A stretch of 64,000 nucleotides of DNA from Antarcticimicrobium sp. (GCF_029212575.1 NZ_JARGPK010000054.1:1-64000); one strand, 5' to 3'; shown: positions 11,429 through 20,927, counted from the first letter of the stretch. Notes: a model not told the origin generated them from the sequence alone. A program made the numbers and translations.

Positions 11429-12061
11429 ATGGACACCGCCTTTCTGATCACCGCCTTCGTCACCCTCTTCGTGATCATCGATCCGATCGGGCTGACCCCG
11501 ATGTTCGTGGCCCTGACCCAGGGCATGGGGCACGCCCGGCGCCGGTCCCTCGCGCTGCGCGCCTGCATCACGGCGGCGGTTCTGCTGACCCTCTTTGCCG
11601 GCTTTGGCGAGGCGGTTCTGGGCTTTGTCGGCATCTCGATGCCCGCCTTTCGTGTCGCCGGCGGCATCCTGTTGTTCCTCACCGCGCTCGACATGCTGTT
11701 CGAACGCCGCACCAAGCGGCGCGCGGGCCAGGCCGAGGAGGCCGAGGAAGAGGACGACAGCCACGACCCCTCGGTCTTTCCCCTCGCCATTCCGCTGATC
11801 GCCGGCCCCGGCGCCATCGCCACCATGATCCTGCTGGCAGGCCAGCGCCCGGGTCTGGTCGGGCTTGCCATGGTGGTCGGGGTGATGCTGGCGGTGCTGG
11901 TGCTGCTGTTCGTGCTGTTTCTCGCCGCCGGGCTGTTCGAACGCGCCATGGGCAAGACCGGGATCAACGTCATCACCCGCCTGCTGGGCATGCTGCTGGC
12001 CGCGCTTTCGGTGCAATTCGTACTCGACGGGCTGCGCGCCTTTGGCCTCGCCAACTGGTAA
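11429..12061 (+). CDS. MarC family integral membrane protein
   Basis: A 210-residue protein with six predicted membrane segments. It starts with FVTLFVIIDPIGLTPMFVALTQG and has PLAIPLIAGPGAI mid-protein, both hallmarks of the MarC/SnatA family. An acidic, charged cytoplasmic loop (AEEAEEEDDSHD) separates the two halves. Some members have been linked to amino-acid export; older claims of multiple-antibiotic resistance were not confirmed. The transport role here is unknown. Confidence 0.9.
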   Translation: MDTAFLITAFVTLFVIIDPIGLTPMFVALTQGMGHARRRSLALRACITAAVLLTLFAGFGEAVLGFVGISMPAFRVAGGILLFLTALDMLFERRTKRRAGQAEEAEEEDDSHDPSVFPLAIPLIAGPGAIATMILLAGQRPGLVGLAMVVGVMLAVLVLLFVLFLAAGLFERAMGKTGINVITRLLGMLLAALSVQFVLDGLRAFGLANW

Positions 12062-12112
12062 CCGGGGCGGCAATGCCTACATCTGTCTGGTGACGTCACG
12101 GAGGCCAGGGGA

Positions 12113-12694
12113 ATGGACACATGGGATATCGGCAGCCTGGCCTATCTGGGCCTGCTGGGGGTGGCCCTCGTCTTCTGGCTGGTCGTCCATAACCGGCAAT
12201 CGCTCGGCCGCACCCTGCAACAGGCGGCAGGATGGGTGCTGATCTTTCTCGCGGTGATCGCCGCCGTGGGCCTGTGGGACGACATCCGCCGCAGCGCCCT
12301 GCCCGGCCGTGCCACCGTGGCGACCGAGGGCCGGATCGAGGTGCCGCGTTCGCCCGACGGGCATTTCTACCTCACGCTGCTGGTCAACGGCGCGCCGGTG
12401 CAGTTCATGGTCGATACCGGCGCCAGCGCGGTGGTGTTGCGCGCCCGGGATGCGGCCCACGCCGGCATCGACACCGCCGATCTGGCCTTTACCGGGCGCG
12501 CCAATACCGCCAACGGCGCGGTGCGCACCGCGCCGGGACGGCTCGACAGCATCGCGCTCGGCCCGATCGAGGATCGCAACCTGCGCGCCTGGGTGAACGA
12601 GGGCGAGATGGACCAGTCGCTGCTCGGCATGTCCTACCTGGAACGCTGGGGAAGGATCGAGATCACCGGCCGCAACCTGGTGCTGGAACGATAA
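12113..12694 (+). CDS. membrane-anchored retropepsin-like aspartic protease (TIGR02281 type)
   Basis: A 193-residue protein with one or two N-terminal membrane segments (to about residue 60) and then a single aspartic-protease-like domain. The active-site loop is FMVDTGASAVVL. Only one DTG lobe is present, so the enzyme would have to dimerise, as retropepsins do. Near the end LLGMSYLERWGRIEITG matches the conserved C-terminal part of this clan. It lies just downstream of the MarC gene on the same strand. The substrate is unknown. Confidence 0.85.
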   Translation: MDTWDIGSLAYLGLLGVALVFWLVVHNRQSLGRTLQQAAGWVLIFLAVIAAVGLWDDIRRSALPGRATVATEGRIEVPRSPDGHFYLTLLVNGAPVQFMVDTGASAVVLRARDAAHAGIDTADLAFTGRANTANGAVRTAPGRLDSIALGPIEDRNLRAWVNEGEMDQSLLGMSYLERWGRIEITGRNLVLER

Positions 12695-12860
12695 CCGCAC
12701 CGCCCCGGCGCGTTGACCAGGATCAAGGTTCGGCGGCCCCGGATCGCCTTGACTAGCAGAACACTCCGATTGGCGCATTTGCAAGGGGCCACCGCGTGAC
12801 AGACCCGAAACAGCCCGATATCCCCGATCCCCCGGCGGTCCGCCGGCTGTCCGCGTAATC

Positions 12861-13280
12861 TTGATCGGCGGGCTGATCCGGACCACGCTGGTGGGCCTGG
12901 CCGCGCGCCGGGCGCTCGCGGCACGGGGCGTTGCGGTGGTCGACCTGTCGCGGGGCGCGGTGATGATCCTGCCCGTAACCCTGTTTTTCGGGGTGCCCTT
13001 CGTCCTCCTCACCATGATCGTTCGGCGGCTGCTGCGAAAAACCTTCCGGCAACAGCCCGAGGCGCTGACAAAGTGGCTCTACATGTCCGGCGGCGCCTTT
13101 GCCGGAATGCTGGTGGCGATCGCCTACAGCCAGTTCGACATGTTTCTCTATTCCGGTCCCGGCGGCTTCGGCGAGGTGGTGGGCATGGTGCTGGCGCTGT
13201 GGATGCTCACCCTGCCCTCCTTCCTTGCCATCGGCGCGGTCGGCGCCGGCGTCGGCACGGTGCTGGGGCAACTCGTCTGA
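12861..13280 (+). CDS. conserved hypothetical membrane protein, probably frameshifted near its start
   Basis: The open part encodes 139 residues with about three membrane segments, ending in GAVGAGVGTVLGQLV. In this frame the only start is the TTG at 12861, without a ribosome site. Upstream, GTG at 12796 has a good AAGGGG spacing and reads MTDPKQPDIPDPPAVRRLSA before hitting a stop at 12856. Adding one base (for example a third C near 12851) would join the two frames as VRRLSRVILIGGLIRTT. I read this as one gene starting at 12796 with a single-base deletion or a sequencing error. No function is recognised. Confidence 0.6.
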   Translation: MIGGLIRTTLVGLAARRALAARGVAVVDLSRGAVMILPVTLFFGVPFVLLTMIVRRLLRKTFRQQPEALTKWLYMSGGAFAGMLVAIAYSQFDMFLYSGPGGFGEVVGMVLALWMLTLPSFLAIGAVGAGVGTVLGQLV

Positions 13281-13313
13281 CGCCTCCGCTCAATGCGGGG
13301 CCAGTAGCACCCC

Positions 13314-13769
13314 CTACTTCTCTGCCTTCTTCTCCCAGCGGCCCGCGTCCTCCGACCAGTATTGCGCCGAACAGCCCGCCTCGGTCAGCGCCTTCCACTG
13401 GCCGCGCGCCCGGGCCAGCGCCTCGGCGTCATGGCCGTCGAAGAGGATGCAGACCCGTTCCAGCCCCTGCACCTCCTGCGCCGTCACCCCGGCCCCGTCC
13501 ACTGCCATCAGGCAGGCCGCACCGTTCGCCGCGTCACCCGTGGTCAGCAGCACCGGCTGATCGGCATCATGCGGCCCGCCGGCCAGCCCATGCGGCAGAA
13601 AGCTTTCCTCGCCGCCCAGCCACAGCTTCTCGTCCAGCCATTCCAGACGCCCGGCGTCGGTGCCGCGCACCGCGATGCGCCAGCCTGCCGCACGGGCCTT
13701 GTCCAGCAGCAGCGGCAGGGTCGCCTCCAGCGGGCGCCGCGTCAGGTGATAGAAATAGGCCGCCCCCAT
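13314..13769 (-). CDS. holC: DNA polymerase III subunit chi
   Basis: A 151-residue replication protein. It opens with AAYFYHLTRRPLEATLPLLLDKA, typical of the chi subunit, which links the clamp loader (through psi) to SSB. WLDEKLWLGGEESFLPHG and RVCILFDGHDAEALARAR are further family features. It starts four bases after the pepA stop, and pepA-holC is a common gene pair in proteobacteria. The C-terminus is somewhat extended and charged. Confidence 0.93.
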   Translation of the reverse strand: MGAAYFYHLTRRPLEATLPLLLDKARAAGWRIAVRGTDAGRLEWLDEKLWLGGEESFLPHGLAGGPHDADQPVLLTTGDAANGAACLMAVDGAGVTAQEVQGLERVCILFDGHDAEALARARGQWKALTEAGCSAQYWSEDAGRWEKKAEK

Positions 13770-13773
13770 CGCC

Positions 13774-15258
13774 CTAGGCGGTCTCGAACCGGTCCCGCAC
13801 CAGCCGGTCCAGCGCCATCACGCCCCAGCCGGTCGCACCCTTGGGCGCCAGGTCGGTGCCCTCCTTGACCGAGGCCACCCCGGCGATGTCGAGGTGAATC
13901 CAGGGCGTGCCCTCCTTGACGAACCGCTGCAGGAACTGCGCCGCGGTGATCGACCCGGCGGGCCGGCCGCCGACGTTCTTCATGTCGGCGATGCGCGATT
14001 TCAGCATCTTGTCATAGGCCGCGCCCAGCGGCATCCGCCAGGCGCCCTCGCCCTCCTGCTCCGCCGCCTTGAGGAAATCGCCGCAGAGCGCGTCGTCATT
14101 GGAAAAGACGCCCGCGTTCTCATGCCCCAACCCGATGATGATCGCGCCGGTGAGCGTGGCCAGGTCGATCATGCCGGTCGGGTTGAACCGCTCCTGCGCG
14201 TACCACATCACGTCGCAAAGCACGAGCCGCCCCTCGGCATCGGTGTTGATGATCTCGACGGTGTCGCCCTTCATCGATTTCACCACGTCACCCGGGCGGG
14301 TCGCGGTGCTCGACGGCATGTTCTCGACCAGCCCGACCAGCCCCACCACATTGGCCCTGGCCTTGCGCAGCGCCAGCGCACGCATGGTGCCGGCCACCAC
14401 CCCGGCACCGCCCATGTCCATGGTCATATCCTCCATCCCGGCGCCGGGCTTGAGGCTGATGCCGCCGGTGTCGAAAACCACGCCCTTACCGACCAGCGCC
14501 AGCGGGGCCTCGTCTTTCGCGCCGCCGTTCCATTGCATCACCACCACCTTGGTCGGGGTGGCCGAGCCCTGGCCGACGCTGAGCAGGGTGCGCATCCCCA
14601 GCTGTTCCAGCTCTGCCTCTTCCAGCACCTCGACCTCCAGACCCAGGTCGCGCATCTCGGACAGCCGGTCGGCGAACTCGGTCGTGGTCAGGATGTTCGC
14701 CGGTTCGTTGACCAGGTCGCGGGTCATCAGCACCCCCTCGGCCACCGCCAGCAGCGGCGCCGCCTCATCCTCCAGCGCCTCGGGCCGGGGATGCATCACC
14801 GTGATGTCGCCACCAGCCTTGTCGCTGTCATCCTCGGTCGTCTTGTGCGCGTCGAAGGCGTAGCTGCGCAGCGCCATCCCCTGTACCAGCACCGCCGCAC
14901 GGGCATGGGCCGATCCCAGCGCCAGCAGAACCGGCGCACTCGCCGCCCGCGCCGTCAGCGCGGCTCCGGCCCGGCGCGCCTCTACCACGTCGGCCTTCTT
15001 CGACAGTACCAGGATGTCCAGCGCCTCGGCCGCCATGCCCGCGGGCCAGGCCAGCGTGATTACTTCGCCACTCTTCGCCTTTTCGAACCGCGCGCTCTCC
15101 ACCAGCCGCTTGACCGCCCCCTTGCACAGCCGGTTGGCGCGCCGCGCCGCGGCATCGAGCGTGCCCTCGGGCGTGACCGTGACGACAATGCGGCCCTCGG
15201 TCCCGGCAAGGGCATCGAGGTCAAGCTCGGCAAATCGAATCGGTGTCGGGCGGGTCAT
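13774..15258 (-). CDS. pepA: leucyl aminopeptidase (M17)
   Basis: A 494-residue cytosolic metallopeptidase of family M17, which removes N-terminal residues from peptides. The signature NTDAEGRLVL is present, with metal and active-site segments VGKGVVFDTGGISLKPG and MDMGGAG. The start at 15258 is preceded by AAGGAG. A much longer upstream in-frame reading crosses lptG in antisense and is rejected. It is transcribed with holC and is divergent from the lptG operon. Confidence 0.96.
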   Translation of the reverse strand: MTRPTPIRFAELDLDALAGTEGRIVVTVTPEGTLDAAARRANRLCKGAVKRLVESARFEKAKSGEVITLAWPAGMAAEALDILVLSKKADVVEARRAGAALTARAASAPVLLALGSAHARAAVLVQGMALRSYAFDAHKTTEDDSDKAGGDITVMHPRPEALEDEAAPLLAVAEGVLMTRDLVNEPANILTTTEFADRLSEMRDLGLEVEVLEEAELEQLGMRTLLSVGQGSATPTKVVVMQWNGGAKDEAPLALVGKGVVFDTGGISLKPGAGMEDMTMDMGGAGVVAGTMRALALRKARANVVGLVGLVENMPSSTATRPGDVVKSMKGDTVEIINTDAEGRLVLCDVMWYAQERFNPTGMIDLATLTGAIIIGLGHENAGVFSNDDALCGDFLKAAEQEGEGAWRMPLGAAYDKMLKSRIADMKNVGGRPAGSITAAQFLQRFVKEGTPWIHLDIAGVASVKEGTDLAPKGATGWGVMALDRLVRDRFETA

Positions 15259-15394
15259 GCGGGTCTCCTTGATTTCGCTGGCTCCCGTCATGGGTAGCGC
15301 GCGGGTCGTCGATTGACCAGATAGCAGTTTTCCCCGCCAATCAATTGCACTAATGTCTGCCGCAAAGCCAATGGCCGGCTCCGGGGGGATCGTA

Positions 15395-15472
15395 GTGCCA
15401 AGACGTGTCAGCGGGAATACGCTGCCCAATCTGCTGCCTGTCGAACCGGGCGCCAGCGAGGCGCCCGAATGA
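15395..15472 (+). pseudogene. 25-codon frame, possible internally deleted lptF remnant
   Basis: A GTG at 15395 preceded by GGGGGG at good spacing opens the frame MPRRVSGNTLPNLLPVEPG and then ASEAPE, ending in a stop that overlaps the lptG start as ATGA. In related bacteria lptF occupies this place, starts at this kind of site and runs into lptG. No LptF-sized frame exists here. The frame could join the first codons and the last codons of lptF after an internal deletion. It could also be an unrelated leader; the assignment rests on position and translation signals only. Confidence 0.35.
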
Positions 15473-16566
15473 TTCTCGACAGGTATTTCGCGCGCCGCTT
15501 CCTGCTGGCCTTCGGCACCATCGCGGCCATCTTCCTGGCGCTGATCCTGCTGATCGACATGATCGAGCAGCTGCGCCGTTTCGAGGGGCTCGGCGTCGGC
15601 CTGGGGCAGCTGTTCCGGCTCAGCCTGCTCAGCGCCCCGGCAACGATGAGCCGGATCCTGCCACTGCTGATGATCCTGTCCACCGTCGTGCTCTTCGTCG
15701 GGCTGGCGCGCAGCAGCGAACTGGTGGTCACCCGGGCCGCCGGCCGGTCGGGCCTGCGAGCGCTGGCTGCGCCCATCGCCGTCGCCCTGGTGATCGGCGG
15801 GCTGACGGTGACCACGCTCAACCCCATCGCCGCGGCCACCTCGAACCGCTACACTCAGCTCTCCGAAACCTTCCGCGGCACCGGGCTGTCGGTGCTCTCG
15901 CTGAGCGGCGAGGGGCTGTGGCTGCGACAGGGCAGCGCGCGCGGGCAGTCGGTGATCCATGCCACCGGCCATGGTGGCGACGCGGTCACACTGTTCAACG
16001 TGACCATCCTGACATTTGCCCCCGGCGGCGGTCCGGTGCGCCGTATCGTTGCCAGAAGCGCCCGGCTGGAGGATCAGGCCTGGGTGCTGACCAACGCCAA
16101 GGTCTGGCCGCTGACCGCCGGACAGAACCCCGAAGCGGCGGCTGAAACCCACCAGATCCTGCACATTCCGACCACCCTCACCCGCGACAGCATCCGCGAC
16201 AGCCTCGGCCGGCCATCCGGCGTGTCGGTCTACGACCTGCCGGCGACGATCCGCCAGTTGGCGCAAGCCGGCTTCTCCACCCGCCGCCACGAGATCTGGT
16301 ACCAGGTCGAACTGGCCCGGCCCCTGTTCCTGGTGGCGATGGTGCTGGTGGGGGCCGCCTTTACCATGCGCCACACCCGGTTCGGCGGCACCGGGGTGGC
16401 GGTGCTCTCGGCGGTGCTGCTGGGGTTTTCGCTCTACTTCATCCGCAACTTTGCCCAGATCCTCGGCGAGAACGGGCAGATCCCGGTGGCGCTCGCGGCC
16501 TGGGCACCGCCGCTTGCGGCGCTGTTCCTTTCGCTCGGCCTGCTGCTGCACGCGGAGGAAGGGTGA
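15469..16566 (+). CDS. lptG: LPS export ABC transporter permease LptG
   Basis: A 365-residue inner-membrane permease of the YjgP/YjgQ family. It has N-terminal membrane segments (FLLAFGTIAAIFLALILLID), a periplasmic domain at about 130-260 and three C-terminal membrane segments. LIDMIEQLRRF after TM1 and the tail fit LptG better than LptF. LptG works with LptF and the ATPase LptB to lift lipopolysaccharide from the inner membrane to LptA-LptD. It is coupled to lptD by an overlapping stop/start. The partner lptF is absent from its usual place directly upstream. Confidence 0.85.
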   Translation: MILDRYFARRFLLAFGTIAAIFLALILLIDMIEQLRRFEGLGVGLGQLFRLSLLSAPATMSRILPLLMILSTVVLFVGLARSSELVVTRAAGRSGLRALAAPIAVALVIGGLTVTTLNPIAAATSNRYTQLSETFRGTGLSVLSLSGEGLWLRQGSARGQSVIHATGHGGDAVTLFNVTILTFAPGGGPVRRIVARSARLEDQAWVLTNAKVWPLTAGQNPEAAAETHQILHIPTTLTRDSIRDSLGRPSGVSVYDLPATIRQLAQAGFSTRRHEIWYQVELARPLFLVAMVLVGAAFTMRHTRFGGTGVAVLSAVLLGFSLYFIRNFAQILGENGQIPVALAAWAPPLAALFLSLGLLLHAEEG

Positions 16567-18719
16567 CACTGCGCCGCCTGATATCCGCACTCGTCCTGGT
16601 GGCGGGCACGCACCTGGGCGGCGTCGCGCTGGGCCAGTCTGGTCGGCCGGACACCACCCCGGCCGAGCCGCCGGCGATGCTGGTGGCCGACAGGGTCTTT
16701 GTCACTCCCGACCGGCAGCTTGTAGCCGAGGGTTCGGTCGAGGCGTTCCAGGGCGAAACCCGGCTGCGGGCCGAACGGATCACCTTCGACCGCAAGACCG
16801 GAAAACTGATCATCGAGGGGCCGATTCGTATCGACCAGGGCGACCGGTTCACCGTGCTGGCCGACGCCGCCGAGATGGACCGGGGCCTGCGCGACGGGCT
16901 GCTGCGGGGCGCCCGCCTCGTCTTCGATCAGCAGGTTCAGCTTGCCGCGCTGCAGATGGTCCGCGTCGGCGGCCGCTACACCCAGCTCTACAAGACCGCG
17001 GTCACCTCCTGCCATGTCTGCGAGGACGGCCGCCCGCCACTGTGGCAGATCCGCGCCCGCAGCGTCACCCACGACCAGCAGGAACGGCAGCTCTATTTCG
17101 AGGGTGCACAACTGCGCGTGCTCGACGTTCCGGTTTTCTATTTCCCGGCGCTGCGCCTGCCCGATCCCTCGCTCGAGCGCGCCACCGGCTTCCTGATCCC
17201 GACGATCCGCACCACCTCGCAGCTCAAGACCGGAGTCCGGGTTCCCTATTTCTTCCGGATCGGCGATCACAAGGACCTGACCCTCACCCCCTATGTCTCG
17301 CCCAAGACGCGCACCCTGACGATGCGCTACCGGCAGGCCTTCCGCCGCGGCCGGATCGAACTCCAGGGTGCCTTTACCCGGGATGACCTGCTTCCGACCG
17401 ACAAACGCGGCTACTTCTTCGGCACCGGGGCCTTCGACCTTGCCAACCGGTTCAAGCTGAGTTTCGACATCAAGACAGCCTCCGACAACGCCTATCTGGT
17501 AGATTACGGCCTGACCGACTATGACCGGCTGGAAAGCGAAGTGGAACTGACGCGGACCACCCGCAACACTGCTTTCCGCAGCGCCGTGATCCACTATGAC
17601 TCGCTGCTCGACGGCGAGGATGAATCGCTGCTTCCCACCCTGATCACCGATTTATCCTTTGAACAACGCGCCCACCCGCGCGGGCTCGGTGGCGAATTGC
17701 AACTGGGGCTGGATTTCCTCGGTCACCGCCGGACCTCGGGGCTGGATATCCTCGGCCGCGATGTCACCCGGCTCACCGCCGATGCGGCATGGCGGCGCAA
17801 CTGGCTGTTCGGACCCGGTCTGCGCGCGGATTGGGAGATCGGGTTCTCCGCCGACCGCTTCGAGATCAGCGACGATTCCACCTATGCCTCCTCCATCACC
17901 CGGACCACGCCGCGCGCGTCCCTGGCGCTGCGCTACCCGATGACGCGCGGTACCGAGGGCGGCGCGACCCAATTCCTCGAACCGCTGATCCAGATCGGCT
18001 GGAGCGACGTCAGCGGACCCGCGGCACCGATCGATGAAAGCCGCTTCGTCGAATTCGACCAGGGCAACCTGCTCTCGCTCTCCCGGTTTCCCTCCTCCGA
18101 TGTGCGCGAGGACGGCACCGCGCTGGCCGTGGGGGTGAACTGGGCGCATTACGCCGCCTCCGGCTGGCGGGCGAACGCCACCGTGGGCCAGGTCTTCCGC
18201 GGCCTGGCGGACCCGAATTTCTCCACCACGTCGGGCCTCTCGGGCGAGGCCTCGGCCTTGCTGGTCGCGGGCCAGGTCGTGATGAACAAGGGGCTCAGCC
18301 TGACCGGGCGCTCCCTGCTCGACGACTCGTTGCATTTCAACAAGGTCGAGCTGCGCGGCAACTGGTCCAGCCCGCGCACCCGCATCAGCGGCTCCTACCT
18401 CTGGCTCGCTATCGACCCGGCCGAGGGGCGCACCGCAGATGTCTCCGAGCTCTGGTTTGATGGCAGTTACCGGGTCGGCGGAAACTGGACGGCGAGCGCA
18501 AACCTGCGCTACGACATCGCGGACGACAGCGCCTCGCGCGCCGGGGTCGGACTTGTCTACCAGAACGAATGCGTGACTGTCGATCTTTCGGTAAACCGGC
18601 GCTATACCTCGTCGACAAGTGTTGAGCCTTCGACCGATTTCGGCTTTACCATCGCTCTCAGCGGCTTTGCCGTCGAAAGCGGAACAGAAAAATACAGGCG
18701 ATCATGCGGAAAATCCTGA
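16563..18719 (+). CDS. lptD: LPS-assembly protein LptD
   Basis: A 718-residue outer-membrane protein with a signal peptide (cleavage near residue 24). Residues of about 40-130 form the OstA/LptA-like jellyroll, and the rest is the beta barrel that inserts lipopolysaccharide in the outer leaflet. C150 and C153 (SCHVC) and two Cys near the C-terminus could form the disulfides LptD needs for folding. It starts at a GTG overlapping the lptG stop. SurA, a known LptD-folding factor in other proteobacteria, is encoded next and overlaps the lptD end by 16 bases. Confidence 0.95.
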   Translation: MTLRRLISALVLVAGTHLGGVALGQSGRPDTTPAEPPAMLVADRVFVTPDRQLVAEGSVEAFQGETRLRAERITFDRKTGKLIIEGPIRIDQGDRFTVLADAAEMDRGLRDGLLRGARLVFDQQVQLAALQMVRVGGRYTQLYKTAVTSCHVCEDGRPPLWQIRARSVTHDQQERQLYFEGAQLRVLDVPVFYFPALRLPDPSLERATGFLIPTIRTTSQLKTGVRVPYFFRIGDHKDLTLTPYVSPKTRTLTMRYRQAFRRGRIELQGAFTRDDLLPTDKRGYFFGTGAFDLANRFKLSFDIKTASDNAYLVDYGLTDYDRLESEVELTRTTRNTAFRSAVIHYDSLLDGEDESLLPTLITDLSFEQRAHPRGLGGELQLGLDFLGHRRTSGLDILGRDVTRLTADAAWRRNWLFGPGLRADWEIGFSADRFEISDDSTYASSITRTTPRASLALRYPMTRGTEGGATQFLEPLIQIGWSDVSGPAAPIDESRFVEFDQGNLLSLSRFPSSDVREDGTALAVGVNWAHYAASGWRANATVGQVFRGLADPNFSTTSGLSGEASALLVAGQVVMNKGLSLTGRSLLDDSLHFNKVELRGNWSSPRTRISGSYLWLAIDPAEGRTADVSELWFDGSYRVGGNWTASANLRYDIADDSASRAGVGLVYQNECVTVDLSVNRRYTSSTSVEPSTDFGFTIALSGFAVESGTEKYRRSCGKS

Positions 18720-19960
18720 CCCACCTTCTGATCCACCTGCACCGGCGCGCCCGCGCCGCATTGCTGCTGGCGGTCCTGGCACTCTCGGCCTCCCTGACCG
18801 GCCCGGCGGCGGCCCAGGGCCTGTTTTCTCCGGTTATCACCGTCAACGGCGATGCCATTACCGGCTATGAGCTGGAACAGCGCGCCCTGCTGCTTCGGGT
18901 TCTCAATGCCCCCGGCGACACCGTCGAACTGGCCCGCCAGGCCCTGATCGAGGATCGGCTCAAGCAGCAGGCTGCCAAGGCGGTCGATATCGAGGTTCCG
19001 CCAGAGGACGTGGAGACCGGCATGGACGAATTCGCCGCCCGTGCCAACCTGTCCATCGAAGAGCTTCTGAAAGCGCTCGCGCAAGAGAATATCTCGCGCC
19101 AGACCGTACGGGATTTCGTCAAGGTCAACCTGATCTGGCGCGCCTATGTGGCGGCCCGCTTTGGGGCCCGCGCCCGGCCCACCGATGTCGAAATCGACCG
19201 CGCGATGGGCAGCGGCGGCGCCTCGGGTGGGATCCAGGTTCTTCTCTCCGAGGTGATCATCCCCATCACCCCGCAGACCGCGGCACAGGTCGAGGGGCTG
19301 GCAGACCAGATCGCCCAGGTGCAAAGCTACGATGCCTTCTCGGCCGCCGCGACCCAGTACTCGGCCAGCAACAGCCGCACCGATGGCGGCCGGCTGGGCT
19401 GGATGCCGCTGACGCGCCTGCCCGCACCGCTGCAACCGGTGATCCTGGCGCTGAAAAAAGGCGAGATAACCGCCCCACTGGCCCTGCCCAACGCCGTCGC
19501 CCTGTTCCAGATGCGCGGCATCCGGGAATCAGGTGTCACCGAACCGCGCTATGCCAAGATCGACTATGCCAGCTACCTGATCCCCGGCGGCCGCTCGCCC
19601 GAGGCGCTGTCCACCGCCCAGCGGATCATCGATGGCACCGACACCTGCGACGACCTCTACGGCATCGCCAAGGGCCAGCCGCCCGAGGTGCTGGAACGCC
19701 GCGATCTGCCACCACGCGAAATCCCGCGCGACGTGGCGCTGGAACTGTCCAAGCTCGACGCCAGCGAATCCTCGACCGCGCTCACCCGCAACAACGGGCA
19801 GACGCTGGTTCTGCTGATGCTCTGCGGCCGCACCGCCGAGTCCACCGCCGATGCCACCCGCGATCAGATCGGCAACGCCCTGCTCGAACAGCGGCTGCAA
19901 AGCTTTGCCGCCAGCCATCTCGAACAGCTCAAGGCCGACGCGCTGATCCGCGAACGATGA
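18704..19960 (+). CDS. SurA-type periplasmic peptidyl-prolyl isomerase/chaperone
   Basis: A 418-residue exported protein. The signal peptide runs to about residue 38 (LTGPAAAQG). A SurA N-terminal chaperone region follows (VITVNGDAITGYELEQR), with a parvulin domain at about 170-275 (SEVIIPITPQTAAQVEG, GGRLGWMPLTRLP). It guides outer-membrane beta-barrel proteins, and lies between lptD and pdxA in the usual order. One parvulin domain is evident; the second is weak or lost, as in many alphaproteobacterial SurA proteins. Confidence 0.9.
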   Translation: MRKILTHLLIHLHRRARAALLLAVLALSASLTGPAAAQGLFSPVITVNGDAITGYELEQRALLLRVLNAPGDTVELARQALIEDRLKQQAAKAVDIEVPPEDVETGMDEFAARANLSIEELLKALAQENISRQTVRDFVKVNLIWRAYVAARFGARARPTDVEIDRAMGSGGASGGIQVLLSEVIIPITPQTAAQVEGLADQIAQVQSYDAFSAAATQYSASNSRTDGGRLGWMPLTRLPAPLQPVILALKKGEITAPLALPNAVALFQMRGIRESGVTEPRYAKIDYASYLIPGGRSPEALSTAQRIIDGTDTCDDLYGIAKGQPPEVLERRDLPPREIPRDVALELSKLDASESSTALTRNNGQTLVLLMLCGRTAESTADATRDQIGNALLEQRLQSFAASHLEQLKADALIRER

Positions 19961-20922
19961 GGCCCCCGGTCGCGCTCAGCTGCGGTGAACCGGCCGGCAT
20001 CGGGCCGGAAATCGCCGTGCGGGCCTGGCAGGCGCTGCGCGGCGACTGCCCCTTCGTCTGGATCGGCGATCCGCGCCACCTGCCCGCCGGCACCCCGGTG
20101 GCCGAGTTGGGCGACCCGGCCGAAGCCGCCGCTGCCAGCGCCTTTGCCTTTCCGGTCCTGCCGCATCCGTTCGCCGCGCCCAACACGCCAGGCCAGCCCG
20201 ACCCGGCCAACGCGCGCGGCGTCATCACCGCCATCGAACGCGCCGTCGCCCTCACCCAATCCGGCCTGGCCTGCGCCGTCTGCACCGCGCCGATCCACAA
20301 GAAGGCGCTGATCGACGGCGCCAATTTCGCCTATCCCGGCCATACCGAGTTTCTCGCCGCCCTCGGCGGGGTCGACCGCGTGGTGATGATGCTGGCCAGC
20401 GATCAGTTGCGCGTGGTGCCCACCACCATCCACATCGCCCTGTCCGAGGTGCCGCATCGGCTCACCCCCGATCTGCTGCGCGAGACCATCGGGATCACCG
20501 CGCGCGGCCTGCGCGACCGGTTCGGCATCGCCCACCCGCGCCTCGCCGTCGCGGGCCTCAACCCGCACGCCGGCGAAGGCGGCGCCATGGGCCGCGAAGA
20601 GGTGGACTGGATCGCTCCTTTGTTGGTGCAGATCCCGCAGGAGGGATTCACCCTCACCGGCCCGCATCCCGCCGATACGATGTTCCACGCCGCCGCCCGC
20701 GCCCGCTATGACGCCGCGATCTGCATGTACCACGATCAGGCGCTGATCCCGATCAAGACGCTGGATTTCGACCGCGGCGTCAACGTCACCCTCGGGCTGC
20801 CCTTCATCCGCACCTCGCCCGATCACGGCACCGCCTTTGACATCGCAGGACAGGGAAAGGCCAATCCCTCCAGCCTGATCGAGGCGCTGAAACTGGCGCA
20901 GACGATGGCCGGGGCCCCATGA
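19957..20922 (+). CDS. pdxA: 4-hydroxythreonine-4-phosphate dehydrogenase
   Basis: A 321-residue NAD-dependent, metal-binding enzyme of pyridoxal 5'-phosphate biosynthesis. Metal and substrate residues are visible in YPGHTEF, GLNPHAGEGG, MYHDQALIPIK and RTSPDHGTAFDIAG. It begins CGEPAGIGPEI, as is standard for the family. ATGA couples it to the surA stop. The gene is followed at once by a dispersed 3'-end element and then rsmA. Confidence 0.96.
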   Translation: MRPPVALSCGEPAGIGPEIAVRAWQALRGDCPFVWIGDPRHLPAGTPVAELGDPAEAAAASAFAFPVLPHPFAAPNTPGQPDPANARGVITAIERAVALTQSGLACAVCTAPIHKKALIDGANFAYPGHTEFLAALGGVDRVVMMLASDQLRVVPTTIHIALSEVPHRLTPDLLRETIGITARGLRDRFGIAHPRLAVAGLNPHAGEGGAMGREEVDWIAPLLVQIPQEGFTLTGPHPADTMFHAAARARYDAAICMYHDQALIPIKTLDFDRGVNVTLGLPFIRTSPDHGTAFDIAGQGKANPSSLIEALKLAQTMAGAP

Positions 20923-20927
20923 CCTTC

